Part shown: positions 50,093 through 58,716 of the stretch, one piece after another
Layout of the letters: every line of letters begins with the position of its first letter
How positions within the stretch are numbered: the first letter of the stretch is position 1
Source: JALYOC01 sp036675345
GTDB lineage: Bacteria > Myxococcota > Myxococcia > Myxococcales > Myxococcaceae
Direction: 5' to 3'
DNA: 64,000 nucleotides
NCBI GenBank assembly: GCA_036675345.1
Contig: JAKFFE010000019.1
Span: 468,068 to 532,067 of the forward strand
The notes under the pieces: generated by a model
The model's input: the letters and a program-made list of their open reading frames with translations, nothing else
Told to the model about the DNA's origin: nothing
The model's database searches: none
Translations under genes and position numbers: made by a program

Positions 50093-52006
50093 ATGTGCGG
50101 CATCGCCGGAGCGTTTGACACCCAGGGCCGCCGTCTCTTCCCCGCCGAGCGGCTGGACCGGATGGGCGCGGCATTGGAGCACCGGGGACCGGATGCCTCG
50201 AGCACCCACCTCGAGCCGGGACTGGCGATGGTGGTCCGGCGCCTGGCGCTGGTGGATCCGGAGCACGGCGCCCAGCCGATGGCTCTCGGGGGACTCCGGC
50301 TCAGCGTCAACGGGGAGCTGTTCGCGCATCGGGCCGAGCGCACTCGGCTGGAGGGCGCCGGTACGGTGTTCCGCACCGCCAGCGACACCGAGGTGTGGCT
50401 GCAGGCGTGGAGGAAGGACGGCCCGGCCTACCTGGAGCGGGCCCACGGACAGTTCGCGCTGGCGATGTGGAGTTCGAAGGAGCGCACCCTGTGGCTGGCC
50501 CGGGATCGCTTCGGGATCTGTCCCCTGTTCCTGGCCCGCGCGGACGGGTGGCTGCTGTGGGCCTCCTCGGCGCGGGCGCTGTTCGCCTCGGGGTTGATCG
50601 CTCCCCAGGCCGATCCGCGGGGCATCGATCACCAGCTGGTGTTCCTGGGCCAGAGCCCGGTGCGCACCCCGTTCGCCGGCATCACCCCGCTGGGGGTGGG
50701 CGAGGCGATGGAGCTGCGCTCGGAGGGCTCGACCCGGCAGTGGTCCTTCGGTGCGATCGACTTCTGCTCTCCCCGCTCCAGGGCCCGGGTGGACCGCGGT
50801 CAGGTGATCGAGGCGCTGGACCAGGGACTCCGGGAGGCGGTGAAGCTCCGGCTGGAGGCGGACGCCCCGGTGGGGCTGTACCTCAGCGGAGGGGTGGACT
50901 CCTCGCTGCTGGCGGCGCTGGCGGCCCGGCATCGCAAGGACCTCACCGCCTTCAGTGTCCGGCTGGAGGGGGTGGGCTTGGACGAGGCGGATCAGGCCGC
51001 CACCACCGCCCGGGCACTGGGGCTGGCGCACGTGGTGGTGCCGCTGGACGCGGCGGCGCTGGGTCGTCACTTCCCGGCGGTGGTCGCCGCGGCCGAGTCC
51101 CCGGTGCTGGATCACGCCAATGTCTGTCTGCTGCTGCTGGCGCGAGAGGTCCACGCGCGCGGGTTCAAGGCGGTGCTCACCGGCGAGGGCGCGGACGAGG
51201 CCTTCGGCGGCTATCCGTGGATCCGCTGGCAACAGCTGCTCTCCACCGGCGGAGGGGTGGCGCGGGGCGCGGTGCACGGGCTGCTCTCGCTGCTGGCGGG
51301 TGGAGGCCGGATGGAGGCGATCCGGCGCGGACACCTGCTCCGATCGCTGGCGCAGGCCCCGGTGCTGGAGCTGATGGGGCGAGCCCGGGAGCGCTTCTAC
51401 TCGTCGGGGATGCGCGACTCGCTGCAAGGCTGGGTGCCCTCCGACGATCACCGGTGGGAGCTCCCGGACACCCATCCCCTCAACCAGAGCCTGTTCGCCG
51501 ACTATCGGATCCTGCTGCGCGGCCACCTGCTGGCCGACAAGGGGGACCGGATGGCGATGGCGTCCTCGGTCGAGCCGCGGTTCCCGTACCTGGACGAGAA
51601 GGTGGTGGCGCTGGCCGCCTCCTTGCCGCCGGAGCTGAAGGTCAACGCCCAGGGGGACAAGTGGATCCTGCGCCAGGTGGCGCGGCGCTACCTGCCCTCG
51701 TCGGTGGCGCTGCGCCGCAAGCACATGTTCCGCGCCGAGCCGGTGATCCACGGCCCAGGCCGACCGGGCTGGGTGGATCAGCTGCTCTCTCCCGAGTCGC
51801 TGCAGCGCACCGGGTATTTCGACCCGCGCGCGGTGGCTTCGGCGATGGTCCGCCGTCAGCGGCCTTCGTGGTCCCCGCGCCGTTCACTGGATGAGGCCGG
51901 ACTCTCCGGGGTGGTCTCCACCCAGCTGTGGCACCACCTGTTCCTGGGCGGAGGGCTGTGCGAGCTGCCGGTCAGTGACGCCCAACGGGGCGCCCTCAAT
52001 CCCTGA
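50093..52006 (+). CDS. asnB: Asparagine synthetase (glutamine-hydrolysing) family protein
   Basis: 637 residues. The Cys2 nucleophile (MCGIAGAF) starts the class II glutaminase, with ALEHRGPDASS. The synthetase half has the PP-loop GLYLSGGVDSSLLAAL, DEADQAA, LTGEGADEAFGGYPW and FLYLDEKVVALA-type contacts (RFPYLDEKVVALAAS). It makes an amide from a carboxylate, ATP and glutamine. It may make asparagine, or, given its neighbours, amidate a specialised metabolite. It faces the diiron oxygenase operon across a duplicated dyad repeat. Confidence 0.93.
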   Translation: MCGIAGAFDTQGRRLFPAERLDRMGAALEHRGPDASSTHLEPGLAMVVRRLALVDPEHGAQPMALGGLRLSVNGELFAHRAERTRLEGAGTVFRTASDTEVWLQAWRKDGPAYLERAHGQFALAMWSSKERTLWLARDRFGICPLFLARADGWLLWASSARALFASGLIAPQADPRGIDHQLVFLGQSPVRTPFAGITPLGVGEAMELRSEGSTRQWSFGAIDFCSPRSRARVDRGQVIEALDQGLREAVKLRLEADAPVGLYLSGGVDSSLLAALAARHRKDLTAFSVRLEGVGLDEADQAATTARALGLAHVVVPLDAAALGRHFPAVVAAAESPVLDHANVCLLLLAREVHARGFKAVLTGEGADEAFGGYPWIRWQQLLSTGGGVARGAVHGLLSLLAGGGRMEAIRRGHLLRSLAQAPVLELMGRARERFYSSGMRDSLQGWVPSDDHRWELPDTHPLNQSLFADYRILLRGHLLADKGDRMAMASSVEPRFPYLDEKVVALAASLPPELKVNAQGDKWILRQVARRYLPSSVALRRKHMFRAEPVIHGPGRPGWVDQLLSPESLQRTGYFDPRAVASAMVRRQRPSWSPRRSLDEAGLSGVVSTQLWHHLFLGGGLCELPVSDAQRGALNP

Positions 52007-52099
52007 ATCCTAGACCCCACGCCGCCCACGCCCGAAACTCGGGACAGTGGGGCGTAGGTACGGCTTGAGCGACTTGATACCTGGGTGATCGGCCAACCC

Positions 52100-52185
52100 C
52101 GGACGAAGTAGGCGCCACGTGCGAGTTCGTCCGGCCCTCCCGCGGAAAACCCGGACGAAGTAGGCGCCACGTGCGAGTTCGTCCG
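52100..52185 (+). repeat. Two 34-bp copies of a dyad repeat (CGGACGAA...TTCGTCCG)
   Basis: Copies at 52100-52133 and 52152-52185 are identical over 34 bp. Each has 8-bp arms CGGACGAA and TTCGTCCG around an 18-nt centre that itself contains GGCGCC and CACGTG palindromes. They lie in the gap between asnB and the PLP-enzyme gene, in no gene. They could be operators, a transcript-end structure or a transposon-derived repeat. Confidence 0.85.
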
Positions 52186-52224
52186 CCCTCACCCGGACTG
52201 GCATCGATGGGCGCTGGACGACCC

Positions 52225-53256
52225 TCACCTCAGCAACGCGCGTGCGGGCGATGAGAGCTCTGCCGGCGCAACCTCGGTCCGGTCCACGCCCGGGGCGGTG
52301 AACCACAGCAACAGGCGCCTTCCCCTCGCGCCATAGCGGGCAAAGGCGATCAGCGCCGCCGCGGCCTTGGCGGTGTAGCTGAGCTCCAGCGGGAGGCCGT
52401 CGAGGGCGAAGAGCCGCTGCGCCTCCTGACCGGCCTCGGTCGGATGGCCATACCCGGAGCCCAACTGGCTGTTGTCGATGAGCAGCCTGGACCTGGGAAG
52501 CCCTCGCGCCTGGGCCAGCCAGCTCAGGTAGCGGGGCCCGATCAACCAGCTGGGATAGGCGCGCACCGCGTGGAGCCGGACCGGGGATCCCGCCAGGCTG
52601 GACCACAACCCGGCCGCGGTGCCTCCGGAGCCCAGCACGCAGAACACCTCGTCCGGCCAGCCCGGGAGCTCGCCGCGCTCCACCTGGATCGCCAGCTCCG
52701 CGCCGGCCTCCTGGCAGCCCCTCACCGATCGCGACGAGGTGCCTCCCGGAGGGATGAAGTAGGGACGCGCTCCGGCTCGACGCAGCCGCCACGCCTCCAG
52801 CGCGATCCGTGCTGCGCCGTGCGGCTCGTTCCAGGACGGCAGATGACGGACGCCCAAACTCTCGGAGCGCAAGGCCGCCGCCCGCACCTGGTCCGAGTCC
52901 CGGTGGGGCACGACTGCCGCGACCACCTGGAGGCCCGCCGCGGCCCCATGCCAGGCGGTCGCCAGCACGTGGTTGCTGCCGACGGCGCTGAGGGTCAGCA
53001 GGTGCGTGGCCTCCTTCGCGCGCGCGTCCTCCAGCAGCGGAGCCAGCTTGCGAACCTTGCCACCACCGAGCTCCGCGTGGGTCTCGTCCTCGCGCTTGAC
53101 CCACACCTCGGAGCCCAGCGCTGCGGAGACGTGCTCCAGCCGCTGCACCCGGGTGCGCAGCGGGCGCAGGGCTCCGGCCGGAGCCACGGGGCGGAGGGGG
53201 TCTGCTCCAGCAGGGTCGGACAGCGTCCGCGGTTGCATCTCCGGGTCTCTGCTCAC
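52225..53256 (-). CDS. PLP enzyme, ACC deaminase / D-cysteine desulfhydrase family
   Basis: 343 residues. Motifs: VWVKREDETHAELGGGKVRK with the PLP Lys, TLSAVGSNHVLATAW, YFIPPGGTSSRSVRG, FCVLGSGGTAAGLW and TAKAAAALIAFARYG. This fold-type II family includes ACC deaminase and D-cysteine desulfhydrase; the specific activity cannot be told. The GTG start overlaps the stop of the PLD-like gene (GTGA), so it is the last gene of the operon. Confidence 0.85.
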   Translation of the reverse strand: MSRDPEMQPRTLSDPAGADPLRPVAPAGALRPLRTRVQRLEHVSAALGSEVWVKREDETHAELGGGKVRKLAPLLEDARAKEATHLLTLSAVGSNHVLATAWHGAAAGLQVVAAVVPHRDSDQVRAAALRSESLGVRHLPSWNEPHGAARIALEAWRLRRAGARPYFIPPGGTSSRSVRGCQEAGAELAIQVERGELPGWPDEVFCVLGSGGTAAGLWSSLAGSPVRLHAVRAYPSWLIGPRYLSWLAQARGLPRSRLLIDNSQLGSGYGHPTEAGQEAQRLFALDGLPLELSYTAKAAAALIAFARYGARGRRLLLWFTAPGVDRTEVAPAELSSPARALLR

Positions 53257-54632
53257 GGCCGGAACCCCAGCCATTCGGCGAAGGCCAGCAGGCCCAGCAG
53301 CCATGAGGCCTTCACCCGGGCCAGCCTGCCGTGGGGGCGCACCGGCTCCGAGCGTTCCCACAGCGGCTCGAACTGCCGCAGGAAGTCGGCCACCGGCTGG
53401 GGCGCTTCGATCCGCACCACCGTGTCCAGCCAGGCGCCGTCCAGGGTGTTGCGGGTGTAGTTGGCCTGACCTCCCAGCAGGTAGGTCTGCTCCCCCACGA
53501 AGGCGGCGGTCTTGAGGTGCATCATCGCCCCGTGTCCCGAGGCGTGGACGCGGAGCTCGAAGCGCGGCCCCTGTCCGCGAGCGGCCAGGAGCAGGCAGCG
53601 CAGGTTGACGAAGGTCCGCACGAACCAGCTTTCGAACGGCGGCAGCGGCAGCGCGTGGCAGTCGTCGATCAGCACCCGGACCTGGACGCCGCGCCGGGCC
53701 GCGGCCAGCAGCCGCTCCAGGATCGACACCTCCGCGAAGTAGGTGGAGGCGACGTGGATCCGACTCTCCGCCGGGGCCTGGTCAATCGCCTGCTCCAGCG
53801 CGATGCGGATCCGGCTGCTGGGGATCACCTCCGCCCGGGCAGGGACCGCGTCCGGGCGGGCGGTGGGATCTCCCAGCGTCCGCAGCTCGGCGGAAGGCTG
53901 CCGCGGCAGCGGAGCCCCGGTGCCCTCCACCGCCGGCTGTTGCAGCAGCCGCTCCACCCGGGCCCGGACCTCCGGCTGCATCCGCTGCGGCAGCAGCAGG
54001 GCGTCGCGCAGCGCGAAGCGGACCTCGTCCCACAGCCCGCCACCGGCCTCGCCTCCCACCAGCAGCAGGTTGTCGTGCCAGTCGGAGGCCACGTCGATCG
54101 CGTTGCGGGAGGTCAGCGCGCCCCAGCGGCCGCGGTCGATCACCAGGTTCTTCCGGTGGTCTTCCACGTTGTGCCAGGTCTGCCAGGCCTGCTGCCGTTG
54201 GACCCACTGGTCCTGGGGCACCGCTTGGTGGTCCTGGGCGTGGAAGCCGGCGGCGGGCGGGAAGCGGCGACGGGGGTTGAACCGGGTCCCCCACAGGTTG
54301 GCGTTGAGGACCGGGATCCCCGCCTCCTCCAGCCGGTGCCGCACCAGCGGGCGGACCTTCTTGCGCGTCAGCCGCGCGTCGTCCGGGGTCTGGGTGTCCA
54401 GGATCACCACCACCTCCACCCCGGGGGACCGCTGCTTCTTGGCGATCAGCCGGTCCGCCAGCAGCTCGGCCCAGGGGAAGATCCCTGGGCGCGGCAAGAG
54501 CAGGTTCAGATCGTGGTTGCCGGCGAAGAGGTACATCTGCAGCACCACGCTCTCCTCCGCGGCGTCGATCAGATCGAACAGGGTCTGCGCCAGGGCAGCC
54601 GGATCCGCGACGTAGGCGACCTGGGAGGTCAT
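53253..54632 (-). CDS. Phospholipase D-like protein
   Basis: 459 residues. Two HKD-type sites: HRKNLVIDRG at about residue 165 (HxKxxxxD intact) and HLKTAAFVGEQTYLLGG at about 395 (HxK kept, Asp replaced). A first strand block VVLQMYLFAGNHDLNLLLP and AWLDTVVRIEAP near the end fit the fold. It may be a phosphodiesterase or phosphatidyl-transferase acting at membranes; a C-terminal hydrophobic helix (LLGLLAFAEWLGF) supports this. Its ATG overlaps the diiron oxygenase stop by one base (TGATG). Confidence 0.85.
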   Translation of the reverse strand: MTSQVAYVADPAALAQTLFDLIDAAEESVVLQMYLFAGNHDLNLLLPRPGIFPWAELLADRLIAKKQRSPGVEVVVILDTQTPDDARLTRKKVRPLVRHRLEEAGIPVLNANLWGTRFNPRRRFPPAAGFHAQDHQAVPQDQWVQRQQAWQTWHNVEDHRKNLVIDRGRWGALTSRNAIDVASDWHDNLLLVGGEAGGGLWDEVRFALRDALLLPQRMQPEVRARVERLLQQPAVEGTGAPLPRQPSAELRTLGDPTARPDAVPARAEVIPSSRIRIALEQAIDQAPAESRIHVASTYFAEVSILERLLAAARRGVQVRVLIDDCHALPLPPFESWFVRTFVNLRCLLLAARGQGPRFELRVHASGHGAMMHLKTAAFVGEQTYLLGGQANYTRNTLDGAWLDTVVRIEAPQPVADFLRQFEPLWERSEPVRPHGRLARVKASWLLGLLAFAEWLGFRP

Positions 54633-55501
54633 CAGCGCAGCGAGGCCGCCAACACCGAGCACACCCAGCGGCTGCCGGGAAGCGGCCGGGCCTCCAGCTT
54701 CCGGATGAAGGCCTCCATCCCCAGCACATCCGACCGCGAGGGCTGGCGACGCTGCAGCGCGCGCTCCTGCTCGCGGGTCAGCCCGTGGCGGGCGGCGAAG
54801 GCCTTCATCGATCTGCGCCAGGCCCGGCCCAGCACCCCGTCGATGTAGACCATCAGCGGCAGGGAGAAGCACAGCTGCAGCGCGAACAGCCACCTCGGCA
54901 GCCGCGTGCTCAGCGTCTCCAGGGCCCGCTCATCGAGGTGGATGTGGAACTGCTCCTCCTTGGCGTGCAGGTCCATCACCGCCCGGACCGGCGCGAAGCA
55001 CTGGTCCGGGCGCTCGTCCATCACCGTGGGCACCGGGAGGCTCATCTCCTCGAACAAGGCGGCGATGGCGAACAGGCTGACCGGGGGCGCCATCCACAGG
55101 ATCAGCCGGTCCCACACCGTCCAGGGGATCAGCTTCAGCCGGCGGTCCGCGTAGGCGCCGGCCTGGAGCAGATCCAGCAGTCGGTAGAAGGCCTCGATGT
55201 GCTCGCGCTCCTCGGCCACGAAGCGGTCCACCGCGGCGTCCTTGGCCAGGCCCTGGATCCGGCGGCGCTTCTCCTCCAGGTAGGTGATCACGTACGTCTC
55301 GCACTGGATGAACATCTCGCAGCTGAAGCCCAGCGCGGCGTGGTTGGCGGCGATCCGCTGCTGCGGGGTCAGCCCGGTCAGGGAGGCCAGCACCGGCCAG
55401 TGGTGTTCTGGCACCACGAAGTCGTTGGGGACCGGGACCGCGTAGTCGATGCGGTCCCAGGGACTGATTCGGGCGGGAGGGGAGGCCAACGCTCCAGGCA
55501 T
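54632..55501 (-). CDS. AurF-like diiron oxygenase (p-aminobenzoate N-oxygenase family)
   Basis: 289 residues. All seven iron ligands of AurF have counterparts: Glu68 (CETYV), Glu98-x2-His101 (EREH), Glu151/152 (FEEMS), and His179-x3-Glu183-x2-His186 (HAKEEQFH). Such enzymes oxidise arylamines to nitro compounds or hydroxylate other substrates with O2. It is the first gene of a coupled three-gene operon with the PLD-like and PLP genes, which points to a specialised-metabolite pathway. The natural substrate is unknown. Confidence 0.88.
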   Translation of the reverse strand: MPGALASPPARISPWDRIDYAVPVPNDFVVPEHHWPVLASLTGLTPQQRIAANHAALGFSCEMFIQCETYVITYLEEKRRRIQGLAKDAAVDRFVAEEREHIEAFYRLLDLLQAGAYADRRLKLIPWTVWDRLILWMAPPVSLFAIAALFEEMSLPVPTVMDERPDQCFAPVRAVMDLHAKEEQFHIHLDERALETLSTRLPRWLFALQLCFSLPLMVYIDGVLGRAWRRSMKAFAARHGLTREQERALQRRQPSRSDVLGMEAFIRKLEARPLPGSRWVCSVLAASLR

Positions 55502-55528
55502 CCTGGAACTATAGGGCAGACCGCGGTC

Positions 55529-56464
55529 CTACTCGCCCAGCCGGGTTCCGATCCGGTCCCAGCGGGGGCGGCCATCCTTCGAGGACCAGTACACCGCCAG
55601 CCCCTTGCCCCTCAGCGCCTCCTGCGGGACCGGGCCATAGCGGCGCGAGTCGTCCGCCTCACAGCGGTTGTCCCCCAGCACGAACACGTGGCCCGCGGGC
55701 ACCACGCAGGTCTCACCGCGCTTCTCCATCCCAGTGGGGCAGGCCTCCTGGGGGAAGGGGGCGACGCAGTCCAGGCCGCGGCGGTACTCCGCGGTCACCC
55801 GCACTCCGGCGAGCGCCTCGGCGCGGGCCACGCAGGTTCCCCCCGCGACCTCCGAGAGACACGGGGTCTCGCCGGTCACCACGCTGCGTCCGTCGATCTC
55901 CAGCACTCCCGCTCGCAGGGCCACCGTCTGCCCGGACAGCGCCACCACCCGCTGCACGAAGTCCCTCGGCTTGGCGGCCAGCGCCTCGGAATCGAAGGAC
56001 CAGAGCTGTCCGGGTCGGGGTGCAACCTTGCGAAGGTCAACGACGAACCCCTCGCCTTGCATCAGGCTCGGCTCCATGGCTGCCGTTCCCGCCTGCTCCT
56101 GGCCTGCCAGGCGCGCGCTGAGCTGGCCTTGCACCGTGAGCCCGAAAAGCACGAACCCCACCAACATCAGCAGAAAGCGGCCGGTGGGGGGCAGGCCGTC
56201 TCGAGGCGCGGAGGCGAACAGCGAGTCGAGGATCGCTCCTCCCCTGCACAGCAACACCGCCACCATGGCGGGAATGGGCGCCACCACCATCGCCGCGTAG
56301 GCAGCCATCGCCGCGGCCAACCACAGCGCGGCGCGCCCCGGCCGGCCAAGCACGATCAGCCCGGCGCCTGGCGGGAGGGGGAGGATTCCGGCGAGCACCG
56401 CCGCCACCCGACGCAGCGGGGTGATCTCCATGATCGGTTCTGGGGTCTGGCCGGGCGGATTCAT
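55529..56464 (-). CDS. Signal peptidase I-like protein lacking the catalytic dyad
   Basis: 311 residues. Three or four N-terminal membrane helices precede an S26 domain. Conserved boxes are recognisable: MEPSLMQGEGFVV (box B), QRVVALSGQTVAL (box D) and FVLGDNRCEADDSRRYGPV (box E). However, the catalytic Ser of SMxP is Ala129 (AAMEP), and the general-base Lys of KRVVGLPGD is Gln171 (QRVVALSGQ). Both dyad residues are missing while the fold boxes persist, so it is probably a pseudoprotease. The start may be 56464 or 56431. It begins 27 nt from the diiron gene's 5' end on the same strand, so it is likely expressed upstream of that operon. Confidence 0.88.
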   Translation of the reverse strand: MNPPGQTPEPIMEITPLRRVAAVLAGILPLPPGAGLIVLGRPGRAALWLAAAMAAYAAMVVAPIPAMVAVLLCRGGAILDSLFASAPRDGLPPTGRFLLMLVGFVLFGLTVQGQLSARLAGQEQAGTAAMEPSLMQGEGFVVDLRKVAPRPGQLWSFDSEALAAKPRDFVQRVVALSGQTVALRAGVLEIDGRSVVTGETPCLSEVAGGTCVARAEALAGVRVTAEYRRGLDCVAPFPQEACPTGMEKRGETCVVPAGHVFVLGDNRCEADDSRRYGPVPQEALRGKGLAVYWSSKDGRPRWDRIGTRLGE

Positions 56465-56691
56465 CTGGGCGGCGGACCCTGAAGGCGAGCGGGCTCATTT
56501 TCAACCGATTTACAAAGGCAAGCGTCGACACCACTGCCGCACGCCGGACAGCGGGCGCCGCCCGACACTCCAACCTGCGGTGATGACTTGGGCCGCGGAA
56601 GCTGACTCGGTGCGCCACTTACAAATTGTCATCGCCTCCTTAATTTGAGGTGGGTCGGTGGGCCTTGGTGCGCCTGCCCGAGGGAGGACGC

Positions 56692-57429
56692 ATGCAACAG
56701 AAAGTAGCTCTGGTGACCGGTGCTTCGGGTGCGCTGGGACGCGCGATTTCTCTGCGGTTGGCCAAGGACGGCTACTCGGTGGCCTGCCACTACCGCACCC
56801 GTCCGGAGGGAGCCGACTCGCTGGGCAAGGAGCTGGCAGCGCTGGGGGTGCGCTCGATGGGTGTCCAGGCGGACATCTGCAGCGAGGACGAGGTCAACCG
56901 CATGGTGGAGGTGGTGACCAACGAACTGGGTCCGATCTCCGTGCTGGTGAACAACGCCGGGCTGGTCCGCGACCGCACGATCCTCAAGCTCACCAGCGAA
57001 GACTGGGACGTCGTGCTGGACACCAACCTCAAGGGGACGTTCCTGGCCAGCAAGGCGGTGGTGGCCGGGATGCGCGCCCGCAAGGAGGGCCGGATCGTCA
57101 ACATCAGCTCCATCGTGGGAGCGATGGGGAACTTCGGCCAGGTGAACTACTCGGCCTCCAAGGCGGGGTTGATCGGCCTCACCAAGAGCCTGGCCCGGGA
57201 GGTGGCCCGCGATCAGATCACAGTCAACGCGATCTGCCCCGGCTTCATGGACACCCCGATGGTGCGCGGGGTCCCGGAGGCGGTGCAGGAGAAGCTGATC
57301 GCGCAGATCCCGCTGGGCCGCTTCGGCGATCCCAACGCGATCGGCGAGGCGGTGGCCTATCTGTGTGGCGCCGGCGGGGAGTGGGTCACCGGGCAGGTGC
57401 TCCACGTCAACGGCGGGATGTACATGTAG
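56692..57429 (+). CDS. fabG: 3-oxoacyl-ACP reductase-like SDR (FabG family)
   Basis: 245 residues, the standard FabG length. TGASGALGRAI (NADP loop), NNAGLVRD, NISSIVGAMGNFGQVNYSAS with catalytic Ser-Tyr-Lys (YSASKAG), and the tail TGQVLHVNGGMYM. A strong GGAGGA ribosome binding site sits before the ATG at 56692. It reduces beta-ketoacyl-ACP or PHB-type acyl-CoA (PhbB is similar). The gene ends at an intrinsic terminator, so it is monocistronic. Confidence 0.92.
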   Translation: MQQKVALVTGASGALGRAISLRLAKDGYSVACHYRTRPEGADSLGKELAALGVRSMGVQADICSEDEVNRMVEVVTNELGPISVLVNNAGLVRDRTILKLTSEDWDVVLDTNLKGTFLASKAVVAGMRARKEGRIVNISSIVGAMGNFGQVNYSASKAGLIGLTKSLAREVARDQITVNAICPGFMDTPMVRGVPEAVQEKLIAQIPLGRFGDPNAIGEAVAYLCGAGGEWVTGQVLHVNGGMYM

Positions 57430-57456
57430 CGTCGGGAGCCGGCGCAAGCCGTCCTC

Positions 57457-57492
57457 GGGCCGGGCACTTCGCGGTGTCCGGCCCGTGCTTTT
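57457..57492 (+). terminator. Rho-independent terminator after fabG
   Basis: GGGCCGGGCAC (57457-57467) pairs with GTGTCCGGCCC (57474-57484) with one G-T wobble; the loop is TTCGCG, followed by gtgcTTTTTG. A classic GC stem plus T-tract, 28 nt after the fabG stop. Confidence 0.93.
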
Positions 57493-57555
57493 TGTTGGCA
57501 CGGGAAGTGGCGTTGGCCAGTGAACCCCAGCCATGCCGCCCTGGACCGCGCTGCC

Positions 57556-57561
57556 TAGGTT
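57556..57561 (+). promoter_or_regulatory. -10-like TAGGTT, 7 nt from a GTG start
   Basis: TAGGTT is followed by ggacccc and the GTG of the glycosyltransferase gene. A start site at normal distance falls on the GTG, implying a leaderless mRNA. No clear -35 seen. Confidence 0.35.
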
Positions 57562-57568
57562 GGACCCC

Positions 57569-58609
57569 GTGATCCGGAACCTGACTGATCGCGCCCTGGA
57601 CAAGCTGCAGCGCGCCTACGATCTGACCCTCGAGACCCGCTGGCGCACCGAGCACCAGGTGCGCCAGGTGGTGGGCGAACCGGTGCGAAGTCCGCCGCCC
57701 TCCTCTCCCCTGCTGCGCTGGCCCACCCACTACGACTGGCCACACACCGGCAAGTGGGTGGACGGCCTGCGCCAGGCGCTGTCCCAGCGGATCCGGATCG
57801 AAGCCGCTCCCATCCCGCAGCCGCTGGAGCGGGCGGTGGTGCTGGAACTGGAGCACCTGGGCCGCCGCCATCCGGTGGTGATCGACTACGCGGACAAGAA
57901 CGAGATCCACCCTCAGGCCGCCCGCGAATCGCTGGTGTATCTGAAGATGCAGTTCCGCCGCGGGGGCTATGGCCTGGCGAACGTGGTGCCCGGCGGCTAC
58001 GTGCCCGGCAGCCCCGAGCTCTACCGCTACCTGCGTCCGCTGCGGGCGCTGCGGGACCAGCGGGAGTTCACCTTCGATGTGAACGCCCGCTTCGGCCTGC
58101 GCTTCGAACCCGACCTCCGCCAGGAGGCGGTGGAGCAACTGGCCGCGGCCCGGGATCTCCGCTTCCAGGGAGGCACCCACCTGGTCCGCTACAGCCGTCA
58201 CCTGCGGGAGATCGCCCAGTCCAAGGTCTGCGTGGACCTGCCCGGCAACGGGGACTTCTGCTTCCGGCTGGTGGACTACCTGGCGCTGGGCGCCTGCGTG
58301 GTGGCCCGTCGCCACGGCAACCTGCTGCCCACCGACCTGGTGGACGGGGTGCACGTGGTGTGGATGAAGGACGATCTCTCGGATCTGGTGGAGAAGTGCC
58401 GGGAGCTGGTCCACGACGAGGAGCGGCGGGAGCGGATCGCGCTCAACGCCCGACGCTACTTCGACGCCCACCTGCAGCAGGAGGTGCTGGCGGAGGTGTA
58501 CCTGGAGCACTGCTTCCAGGCGCTGCTCCGGCTTCCGCCGGTGGGCCGGGGCAACCGACTGAGGCTCCCGCGCCCGGCCCAGCCGCTGGTGGCCGCAGCC
58601 CCGTTCTGA
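57569..58609 (+). CDS. Glycosyltransferase (group 1-like)
   Basis: 346 residues. The C-terminal half is the nucleotide-sugar domain of GT-B enzymes (Glyco_trans_1_2-like): VCVDLPGNGDFCFRLVDYLA, LGACVVARRHGNLLP, DGVHVVWMKDDLSDLVEKC, ERIALNARRYFDAHL. The N-terminal half lacks a standard acceptor signature. Likely cytoplasmic, adding sugars to cell-surface polymers. Its 3' end VAAAPF-stop is the first of three tandem copies of a 46-bp segment. Confidence 0.75.
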   Translation: MIRNLTDRALDKLQRAYDLTLETRWRTEHQVRQVVGEPVRSPPPSSPLLRWPTHYDWPHTGKWVDGLRQALSQRIRIEAAPIPQPLERAVVLELEHLGRRHPVVIDYADKNEIHPQAARESLVYLKMQFRRGGYGLANVVPGGYVPGSPELYRYLRPLRALRDQREFTFDVNARFGLRFEPDLRQEAVEQLAAARDLRFQGGTHLVRYSRHLREIAQSKVCVDLPGNGDFCFRLVDYLALGACVVARRHGNLLPTDLVDGVHVVWMKDDLSDLVEKCRELVHDEERRERIALNARRYFDAHLQQEVLAEVYLEHCFQALLRLPPVGRGNRLRLPRPAQPLVAAAPF

Positions 58610-58716
58610 CCCCTCAGGGCTCCAGCAGCCGCTGCTGGCAGCAGCCCGCTTCTGACCCCTCAGGGCTCCAGGAGCCGGGTGGCCGCAGCCCCGTTCTGAC
58701 CCTCAGGGCTCCAGCA
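58582..58716 (+). repeat. 46-bp tandem repeat spanning the convergent 3' ends of two genes
   Basis: Units begin at 58582, 58628 and 58674 (46, 46 and 43 bp). Each contains the end of the glycosyltransferase frame (agccc-gttctgacc) and the mirror end of the cyclase gene (cagggctccag...). Only the first unit completes the glycosyltransferase and only the last completes the cyclase; the middle unit is surplus. Confidence 0.85.

Noticed and set aside
52100..52185. Dyad repeats considered as a CRISPR array
   Set aside because: Only two copies with a single 18-bp gap and no cas genes in the window.
57497..57515. Sigma-54-like TGGCACG upstream of the glycosyltransferase gene
   Set aside because: The downstream TTGC element is not at the right spacing (the bases there read GTGG), so the promoter call is not supported.
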